DNA of 24,420 nucleotides from Zarea fungicola. Taxonomy: Eukaryota > Ascomycota > Sordariomycetes > Hypocreales > Cordycipitaceae. Below are positions 1 through 8,400 of the stretch, piece by piece (the first letter of the stretch is position 1; each line of letters opens with the position of its first letter). A program made the position numbers and the translations under genes. The stretch is taken from assembly GCA_900169235.1 (NCBI GenBank), contig FWCC01000507.1, positions 1 to 24,420 of the forward strand, in the 5' to 3' direction. The notes beneath the pieces are model-generated. The model saw only the letters and a list, made by a program, of their open reading frames with translations. It made no database searches and had not been told where the DNA came from.

Positions 1-10
1 GTGGGGGCGT

Positions 11-32
11 GGCACAAGTATGGCACGAGTAT
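11..32. repeat. Two tandem copies of a degenerate 11-bp unit
   Basis: GGCACAAGTAT is followed immediately by GGCACGAGTAT, one transition apart. It lies in the gene-poor left edge upstream of the 2OG oxygenase. It may be chance or a small promoter repeat. Confidence 0.4.
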
Positions 33-164
33 TGGCATTGGAGCGGGGTTGCTACTATCTTGCGCATTTGATTTGTTGTTCTGTAGCTCGTGGGCAAACC
101 CAATTCATCAGATGCAGCGCTACTAGCTGCTAGCAGCGTCGCAACGTAGCAACTATTGGTGGAC

Positions 165-173
165 TATATAATA
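165..173 (+). promoter_or_regulatory. TATA-like element upstream of the 2OG oxygenase
   Basis: TATATAATA lies about 100 bp before the ATG at 269 and is followed by a pyrimidine-rich stretch (CCACTCTCCTCTTC). This is a usual arrangement for a fungal core promoter. No transcription start is known. Confidence 0.45.
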
Positions 174-268
174 CCACTCTCCTCTTCGTGTCGTATTACC
201 GCAACCACTGGAATTCCCTTCTTTCAATATCGTAACCCCTCACTTGAAGTCATTGAGAATTCAGAATC

Positions 269-1493
269 ATGGCTCCCGTTCTCGATGCCCCGCAGACTGT
301 CGACTGGATGGGCAAGAAAGTGCCTGTCTGGTCTATGCAGACAATCAACTACGGGCTCTTGCTCTCCCAGGACCCTAGTGAAGTTGACAAGGTTGTCAAT
401 GCCTGCTTAGAGGATGGCTACTTTTATCTCGATCTTCAGGGCATCGATGGTCGCCGCATGCTGGCTGACCGTCAGGATACTCTGAAACTGATGAAGCGCT
501 TTTTCGATGCCCCAATTGAGGCCAAAAATGAATTTGGCCTCATTTCTTCGCACTTGGGGTATGTGCCCTTACTAATTACTATTCCTCCGTGCATGGCGCA
601 GGAGCCCAACGCTAGACTGCATACTGACCAGTGCGCTTGCTCAGGTACGAGCCTGTTGGCAGCCGCACGGGTGTCGCAGCCGGATCCAAGGATGGTTATG
701 AAATGCTCAAGGTCTCTCGTGATGAAATCCAGCGCGACAGCCCCAAGATCCCTTCCCCCGTGAAGAACAGCGGCGATCTCCAGATTCTCGAGAATGCCAT
801 TGGTAGCTGCAACACCGTCACCAAGGTCATCCTGTCGGCCCTCTCCACCGGCCTTGGCCTTTCCGGCGCGGCTCGTTTCGAAAACTCGCATCGCAACGAG
901 CGTCCCTCTACCACTACTGTTTGTACTCCCCCACCACCGCGCCTGTTGCTTGTTCTAACAACGCTGCAAAGCTGTCCATGATGCACTACCTCCCCACGGA
1001 GCTGGCTGGCGAGAACCGCATCGGACACCAGAAGCACACTGATATCAGCACTCTCACGCTCCTCTTCAGCGAGCAGTGGGGTCTTCAGGTTCGCCCACCA
1101 GGCGCCTGTGGCGCTCGCGAAATGGGCTTCGTCGCTCCCAAGCCTGGCTGTGCCTTTGTCCACGTGGGTGACTCTCTGCGATTTGCCAGCGGCATGAAGT
1201 TCCAGAGCTGCATCCACCGCGTTGTGCCCTTTGACCCCACTGAGCACCGCTACTCCATCGCCTATTTCCTGCGCGCCGAGGACGACACCATGTTCATCGA
1301 CTCCGAGGGCCGCGCCATCACCGCCGGCCAGTGGCACGACGAGAAGTTCAAGGCCTTTACGGACCCCGAGGTTTGGCAGGCCATGGCACCCAAGTCGATG
1401 ATTCTCGGTGGCATGAAGGAGGACGGCGAGGACGCGCCCATTAACATGCCAGCTGTTGCTGCTACTCAGGCCGCTATGCCAGTCAACGCTTAA
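269..1493 (+). CDS. Fe(II)/2-oxoglutarate-dependent oxygenase (isopenicillin N synthase-like fold)
   Basis: Predicted join(269..558, 645..918, 972..1493), giving 361 aa. Intron 1 (86 nt) starts GTATGT and ends TCAG. Intron 2 (53 nt) starts GTTTGT, has a CTAAC branch site and ends AAAG; its donor and acceptor are weaker, but splicing restores the frame exactly between PSTTT and LSMMHY. The N-terminal part resembles the DIOX_N region (VPVWSMQTINYG near residue 18; GYFYLDLQG near 50). The C-terminal half has the complete facial triad and 2OG anchor: HTD at 210-212, His270 in SCIHRVVP, and RYS with Arg281 and Ser283. The family performs hydroxylation, desaturation or ring closure on small molecules; the substrate is not readable. 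No signal peptide is seen, so it is probably cytosolic. A polyadenylation-like AATAAA lies at 1525-1530. Divergence of the isolated ends suggests tailoring or metabolic use rather than a core pathway, but that is inference. Confidence 0.92.
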
Positions 1494-1524
1494 TGAGTGA
1501 TGTATACTGTCTTATAAATGTGCA

Positions 1525-1530
1525 AATAAA
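1525..1530 (+). terminator. AATAAA-like polyadenylation signal of the 2OG oxygenase
   Basis: AATAAA sits 32 nt after the TAA stop at 1491-1493, in a T/A-rich 3' flank. This fits a fungal 3'-end positioning element. The cleavage site is unknown. Confidence 0.4.
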
Positions 1531-1709
1531 TTTCATGTAAAAACCTCATGCCTGTGGATTCTGAGCGCCAGCAACTGACCATCATGTGTCGGCCACCATT
1601 CGAAAAACAACTGCTACGGATACGTGCATTTTATCAGGACCAGTCTTGATCAAAATTAGTCGCATTATTATTCATGGGCCATTCTCCAAAAATTACTAGA
1701 GTACAGACA

Positions 1710-2388
1710 CTACTTGGAAAAAATCGAGACGTCAAGTACCTGCTTCTCGCCAAGCCAAATCGCACGCTCAGTATGGTCGCGCAATTCAGCCTCCGCCAGT
1801 GTTTCGCCCTCCTCTGGCACTATATTTGGGTGTACTAGGGCAGATAATGGCCCCCGCCAGACAGCTAGCCAGGGGATAAAAGCACCAAACTGTGCCGGGG
1901 TAAATAGGTTCACCTCGAACATGGCTGTCGGGTGAGGGCCGACCGGGCGGTCCCAGAATCGATAAACTCTCAGCTCGGAGACTATAAATAGTAAGTATCG
2001 ATCGCAAGTTTAAATGCATCCTTTTCCGTTGTCCTTGTTCTTAGTGTCCTTTCGCATTACTTACACTCACGACGGATACGCTCCCACAGCTCTCTAGCGT
2101 ATTCGGTCTGCTCGGGGCTACCCTGGTCATAGTAGACATGCACGTCACTGCCATTTATATTAGCCATCGGCTTTTCCATTTTTAATCTGGCCCTTGTCCT
2201 GGCTGTCGATAAACTTACAATGCTCCGCGATTTGATGCGTCGTATGCGCTCACAAACTTGTCGTAGGAGTCGCTCAGCCTGTCAGCGGGGGGATTCACAA
2301 GACTCTTGCCGTCAGCGGCCTTTTCCGTCGGCAGCGGCGTGTCTTGATTAACACCAGCAAGTGGTGATGGGTATTTGATCGCGGTCAT
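1710..2388 (-). CDS. DOPA 4,5-dioxygenase family protein (extradiol-type)
   Basis: Predicted complement(join(1710..1981, 2065..2147, 2219..2388)), 174 aa. Intron 1 (2148-2218, 71 nt) has donor GTAAGT and ends GGCAG. Intron 2 (1982-2064, 83 nt) has donor GTAAGT and ends TATAG. Splicing joins GAF to DVHVYYD and RRE to FSELRVYRFWD, recreating the family core. Candidate metal or catalytic histidines are all present: His60 (DVHVYY), His101 (GPHP), His135 (LVHPN) and His154 (DHTERAIWLGE). Family members cleave catechols such as L-DOPA; most fungal homologs have no proven substrate. The first about 55 residues are not conserved in my recollection of the family and are low-complexity rich in Ser, Pro and Lys. 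It is convergent with the upstream 2OG oxygenase, 216 bp apart. No signal peptide, so presumably cytosolic. The family call is strong; the activity is inferred. Confidence 0.88.
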
Positions 2389-3721
2389 TGTTATTCACAG
2401 TGTTGCTTCGTATGGTACAGCTTGTCATGAAGGAAACCTGACACCACGGCTCTGGATCCTATATTAATGGATTTTTCTCATCAACCGTTGAATGAGGCAC
2501 GCAATCAAGCACGAACCAAGATTACCAACCATGCGGGTCCCGGTGGACAGAGTAGTTCCGGCTCAGTAACCGGCTCAGCAATCAACTTATCAGATCAAAC
2601 AATGACGCAACGGCTATCCCACTGAGGCTATGCGGCAAACCCTTTCCGTCCTGCATTGCCGATTACTTGATGTCTTCAAATAAAACTTTCCTTCTCTTGG
2701 AAAAATTAATAATCGAAGCTTCCCAGTACATTGCTTTGTCTCCAACCGTTTCTAGCTTATTTCTGGCGGAGGCGTGTCATAATAACTAACAGTCTTGGTT
2801 TCTCTTCAAGGGGACGGGCCATCCCACTCTTACTTAGGTCGTTTGCCTCGGAAAGCGTTGTTATTTCCGCCCTGCGCGCCTGATTATTCGATGCGCTACT
2901 ACTAAACCTATGCTTCGCTTTCCTACGCTTCTCTTCATCATCTCTGTTCAGGTTCGGAGATGGAGAGACTGTTAGGTTGATGATACTTGACCACTGGTCA
3001 GCCAGTCGCTTTGCTCAGTTGGCTGGATCTGCGCCCAACTGCAGCATTTGGAAGGTCGCGACAATCTCCGCTTCCTGGTGGAGGTTACGCTCATGCTACC
3101 AACGGCATTTCTGTGCCGGCTGATTAGCATACATATAGAGCTGCAACTTAAGGTTGTTTTTCTGGCTAATCGATCCAGTTTCCCAACTAAATCAGTTCCA
3201 GCTGCCGCTCCCCTCTCACAAGCCTGTGCGGGTGCCAAGCCATTACACGACACAAACGAGTGACCTGCGTCTTGTCGGCAATAAAATCCGCTAAAGGCCA
3301 ACTCCTGCAAAGAATGTACGATTCGGGGGCTACAATTAATTCGCGACGCGATTGTCATAGATAGCACCTTGTCGATTTCAATGAGCCGTCATCTGACTGC
3401 CAAAAATAGCCCCGAAGCACTCTAATTTAGCGGGAATACTACACACATCTTCTCTCCTCTTGCCCGAATTGGAAGGTTGCAAAGTGCATATTCTTGCTCT
3501 CGCTATAGACCTGCCCAACGTGGTGATGGCCAAGTTTGCTATCCCGCTGTGCATCATGCCGCCATATCATTTGTTGTGGTCAAACTGCCGTGTAAAGTAA
3601 AACTATTTAAATATGTGTTTGCCCTGGTTTATTGAAGTAACGGGAGATTCTTCATTTCAGCAATCTGATTCCCACGACGTAACCGCTCTTTAAAACTTTG
3701 CATACACTGCTTTACCAAAAA
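2389..3721. other. Divergent intergenic region with one weak coding-like minus-strand stretch
   Basis: About 1.3 kb between the DOPA-dioxygenase-like start (minus) and the carboxypeptidase start (plus), so it must hold both promoters. On the minus strand, roughly 3005-2757 is free of stops and encodes a very charged Lys/Arg/Glu-rich segment (EEKRRKAKHRF within it). A 131-codon frame in another phase lies just upstream (3367-2972). I recognise neither. TATTTAAATA at 3604-3613 is a possible TATA-like element for the carboxypeptidase. Confidence 0.5.
3604..3613 (+). promoter_or_regulatory. Possible TATA-like element of carboxypeptidase 1
   Basis: The palindromic TATTTAAATA is about 110 bp upstream of the ATG at 3722. 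The spacing resembles the TATA-like motifs before the other secreted enzymes here. Confidence 0.35.
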
Positions 3722-5197
3722 ATGAAGGCGTTTGTTGTGCAACCGCTGCTGGCAGCTCTGGCTGTGGCCGCCAGTGTACCACAGTCAGTGTCTTACGATG
3801 GCCACAAGGTATTTCGTGTACCAGTCCACGATGACGGAGCTTACCTTCAATCAGTTGTGGACAAACTTGATGTCTCGGTTTGGCAGCCTCCTTCGAAAAA
3901 GGGTGCTTTTGCCGATATTCAAGTCGCTCCTCACCTCGTAAAGGCTTTCGAGGCAGCCATGAGTGGCCACGAGCTCATCACCATGCACGATGACCTCGGC
4001 CAGTCTGTAAAGGAGGAATCCGCATTTCCAATCTATGCTGGTACAATGAACTTTTCTCCCCTTAAATGCCAATTCCATTAAACTGACAGCATCATATAGC
4101 TGGCTCTGCCAACAGCACTTGGTTCAACGCATACCATGCGTACAGCGATCATCTCCAGTGGTTGAATGATCTGGCCAAGCAATACCCCAAGAACTCAAAG
4201 ATTGTTACGTCTGGAAACTCTCTGCAGGGCAACCCCATCACCGGTCTTCAAATTTTTGGAAGCTCCGGTGGCGGTAAGAAGCCTGCTGTTGTTTTACACG
4301 GAACTGTCCATGCGCGAGAGTGGATTGCGACCATGGTACGCCTGCCCTCTACTGCTTTCATCGCCGCCCACATCATTGACAAGCTATAGGTTGTCGAGTA
4401 CATGACCAATGAGCTCATTACAAAGTATGGTACGGACCAAGCTCTGACCGCCTTTGTCGACAAGTATGACTTTTACATGTTCCCCATTGTTAATGTAGAC
4501 GGTACGTCAGGCCCCGAGCTTGTTTATCCTCGTCAACATACGCTAAGTAGAAGTAGGTTTCAAATACACCCAGACGACAGACAGGATGTGGCGCAAGAAT
4601 CGCCAAACCACATCCGGCAGCAGCTGCCTTGGCCATGATATCAACCGTAACTGGCCGTACAAATGGGGTGGCCCCGGTGCGTCGACGAACCCTTGCGCCG
4701 ATGACTTCCGTGGCGGCAGCGCCGGCGATGCTCCTGAGACGAAAGCCCTGTCCGGCTTCCTCCAGAGCATTAAAAATACGCAGGGTCTTAAGCTGTACAT
4801 TGATTACCACTCGTATTCGCAGCTTTTCATGACGCGTAAGTACAGAATCCGTTATTAGGGGAAGGCAATCTAACAAATCATCATAGCATATGGCTACTCC
4901 TGCAGTGCCTTGCCTGCCAACAACAACGAGTATCAGTCCCTGGCCAAGGGTGCCGTCGCCGCCATCTACGCGGTTCACGGAACCAGCTTCGATTATGGCC
5001 CTATTTGCACAACAATTTACCAGGCCAGTGGCAGCAGCGTCGACTATGTCGCCGACGTCGTCAAGGGCGACTATACATTTACTTCGGAGCTCCGGGACAC
5101 TGGCAACTATGGTTTCGTCCTGCCTGCGAATCAGATCCTGCCCAGCGGCGAAGAGGCATTCGCAGGCGTCCGTTACTTGCTCCAGAATATGAAATGA
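3722..5197 (+). CDS. Secreted zinc carboxypeptidase, peptidase family M14A (paralog 1)
   Basis: Predicted join(3722..4040, 4100..4335, 4390..4501, 4557..4835, 4887..5197), 418 aa; introns of 59, 54, 55 and 51 nt with GTAC/GTAAGT donors and TAG acceptors. The ATG at 3722 opens directly into a signal peptide (about residues 1-18). An activation propeptide follows (VSYDGHKVFRVP, residues 23-34, to about 105), then the catalytic domain. Zinc ligands His177 and Glu180 (HAREW) and His307 (DYHSYSQ), the substrate-binding Arg253 in NRNW, Tyr360 and the catalytic Glu383 (ELRDTG) are all present. The position equivalent to bovine residue 255 is Val367, so CPA-like preference for hydrophobic or aromatic C-terminal residues is expected. 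It should digest extracellular peptides. It is convergent with the NRPS, 217 bp between stops. Intron positions match the second copy at 18163-19635. Confidence 0.95.
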
Positions 5198-5414
5198 GGT
5201 GACAAGAAAAGGCAAGCACAAATGCAGTTTAACGGGATTTAAATTCAATTCGTTTTGTATTTTGCTGTTGAAAAAAAAAATACAGAAAATGCTGCTTAAA
5301 ATACAAAAAACACGCTATCCTTCTCACAAACTATATAAACGTCCAAGATAATAAGATTGAATATGTAGGGGCTGGGGAAAAAAAGAATAAAAACTATATG
5401 CATGAATCGTGTAG

Positions 5415-8400
5415 TTACTGAGACAGATCCATTGCCTCAGTCTGTCCAGTAGCAGTGCGTACAGGATCAAAAGTGCCAGAAGGGTTCGTAAGAATTTGGA
5501 CCAGAGCCTTGTTAAACGTCACCAGCACGCCCTGGACCCATTCTGGCGTCATGAACTCGTATCCGGGCCAGAGCTGGCTGTATGAGCAGCGGATACTCAG
5601 CTTGTCCTCGTTTCTGTTCAGTCCAGGCCACATCTCGATCAAAATAGGGGTGTCGGCACTCGTCTCCTTCCACGGGGTAAGCGAGTCGTGCACGCGGCTG
5701 AACGCAGGAAGCCCGTTCATGTCAATGTTCGAGTCTGGCGCCGGGAAGGTCTGCAAAATGACAGACGAGTCGAATCTTCTGGTGGTTCTGGCGAATTGGA
5801 TACTGGGGCAGGGCATCTCCGTGAAGCCGAGAGTGCCAGTGTACTGCTCAAACATCTTGGCGCAGATTTCGCGGTGGGTGAGCGGCTTTCCCTGCTCAAA
5901 GACAACCCTTGTCGGTAGACCGTCCAGCATCAGGGCAAACGCATCCAGCGAGTTTGCCGTGTGTCGGCCGTGGAAAACACTACCAAACTGCACCTCGTAC
6001 TTTTCCGCAGCGTCGGCGCCAACAAGGGTCTGGGCCAGTGTCATGGACCAGGCGGCTTGAATCACGGCCATGGGTGTCTTCAGGTCTTCTGCCTTGGCAA
6101 TTGCGAATAGATCATCTTTGCTGAAGGAGCACTCGAGAGCTTCGCTAGCAATTCCAACATTTGTGTTGAAAGTTGTAAATTGGGCCCCATCGGCGTTTAG
6201 AGCTCTGCTACCAGCCTTGAATGAAGAGACGCCAGCCATGCGCTGTGCCCAGAACATGCTTGTGCCTAACCAGTCAGACTTTAGATGCTCCTCAACAGGT
6301 ACGCGCACGCCTGGCTTGCCAGCGCTGCTAATTGGCAGGCCGTGGTAGGCTTCACCAATATCTCGAGCAAAGGCCTGAAGACTCATGCCGTCATAAATGG
6401 CGTGGAACAAGGAGAAGACAACGACGCAGTGTTTTCTGTCAGCAGAGCGAACAATGGTCGTGACGGAGCCCAGGCTGTGCAAGCCAAAGACTTGCTCAGC
6501 AGACCTCTGGGCGCCGTCGACAGTGCGCTGCCACAAGCTATCGGGTCGCTCGTCATAGGTTGAGCAGGTGATTCTGATAATGGGAAGAGCAGCATGTGGA
6601 GACTTCGGGTCAAGGACGCACTGCGCATATGGAGCTAGAGGATGTTCAACCTGTACCCAAACAGTTCGGAAAGCATCTCGGCTTTCAAGAGCCTTGACAA
6701 TGGCACCCTCGAGGCGATCGGAGTCAATATGATCGGGAACCAGGTAAGGGTAGTGCTCAACCCAAGGTTTGCTGACTTTGAGAATGTCTCTCGACTCTTC
6801 CACGCTCGATAGCATACGGGTTTGAATACCAGTCGCAGGGAGAATCTCGAGGATGTCTTCAGTGGGGATGTTCAGAGCTTCGACACACTTGGCTCTGCAA
6901 CTCTGCTCAAAGTGCTTCAACTTGGAGGCGAGGGGGAGGAACAGGATCTCTTCCTCGTCCTCAATTTCGATGAATTCTGCTTCCTTTGCAATCGCGGCCT
7001 CCTCAGCCTCCTTCAGCAGAGCCACGTGCGTGTCCATGATTGACTTGACGACGTCGTCAAAGGTGTTTCCGACCAAAACATCCTTCATCGCCAATCCCTC
7101 CGCACCTTGGCGACGAAGCTCCTGTAGAAACTTCATCGCTCGAAGACTGTCCAGACCGTAGGATGTAAGTGCACGCGATGAGGTCTGCACATCAGAGGCG
7201 CCCTCGCCAAGAATTGCAATGAGAATGTACTTGAGCATGGCAGCAACGCTTTCCTTGTCCTTGAGATCCACTGTGCCTTCGTAGGCCAGGTTATCGGTAA
7301 TGGCCTGCTTCTGCGTCGTGGAGGTACCAAAGTTTTGGTACGCCAGCTTCTGCAGGGTCTTGCGGTCGACCTTGCCACTGGATGTTCGCGGAACAGCAGG
7401 CACTACAATGTATTCCACAGGTCGCATCCAAGCGGGGAGACCATCTTCTGCCGTCTCTCTGCATTGCGAGACGAGAGCCTCGTCCGTGACATCGCTGAAG
7501 CTGTCCCTCACGGCCACGTACGCGGCAAGGAAGCTGCCATTGAGAACGACAGTAGCAACCTCTCGGACTGCCTCGACTCTGGCAATGGTGGATTCAATTT
7601 CACCAAGCTCCACGCGACGGCTGTTCAGCTTGACCTGCTCCATGTTCAAGCGCCCCAGGATCTCGAGCTTCGGCTCGCCTGTGGGACTGAAGACAATGCG
7701 GCCCTTGTCACCGGTGCGGTACACAGGGCCAAGACCCAGACCACTGGTGAAAGCCTTTGCGGTTTCTTCAGGGCGGTTCATATAGCCGTATCCAACCATG
7801 GGACCTCCAAATACGATTTCTCCAGTGAGACCCATGGGCACCTGGATGAGATCATCCTCCGAGTTGGCATCAACAAGGACGACGGAAGCGCAAGAGAAGA
7901 GAGAACCTGCAATGGAGCCGCGCGTCCCCAGTGCCGCATTTTCGGAGGTGGCACACATGGTGGCCTCGGTAGGTCCATAAATGTTAATAACTCTCTTGGG
8001 CTCCGTGTTGGGCTCTCGAGGTGCGTCAAACGCAAAGTTGTCAATGGCATACTTTGTCAGCGCCTCGCCACCAGAGATGATGGTGGTCAAGGTCGGGAGA
8101 GCCTTGGGCCGAAGAAGGGTAGCCATGCTCGCAACAGTAAACAGAGACGTGGCCCCGAAGAAGTTGATGGCCTTTTCAATGTCCGAGAGCATGAGTGAGC
8201 GCTCCGCAGAGCAGACAGTTCCGCCATAGCCAAGAGTGACAAACAGCTCCATCAAGGAAAGATCAAAGGTCGGCATGGCGAACTGCAGCCAGCGGAGTTC
8301 TGGTCCGGCCGGGAGCGGCTCAAAGGCTTCGGCGTGGCCATGCACACCGCACGTGGCCATGGAGTGCGAGATGAGAACACCCTTGGGCTTGCCCGTCGAG

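Noticed and set aside
919..971. Apparent frameshift in the 2OG oxygenase
   Set aside because: The frame change is explained by a 53-nt intron with a CTAAC branch site; joining TTT to LSMMHY matches the family, so a pseudogene is unlikely.
696..1337. 213-codon minus-strand open frame
   Set aside because: Antisense to exons 2 and 3 of the 2OG oxygenase; the plus strand has the full HxD...H...RxS signature.
4490..5248. 252-codon minus-strand open frame
   Set aside because: It is antisense to exons 4 and 5 of carboxypeptidase 1, whose active-site motifs are intact on the plus strand.
7335..8198. 287-codon plus-strand open frame
   Set aside because: It is antisense to the adenylation domain of the NRPS, where high GC at third positions keeps opposite frames open. 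Its translation shows no recognisable domain.
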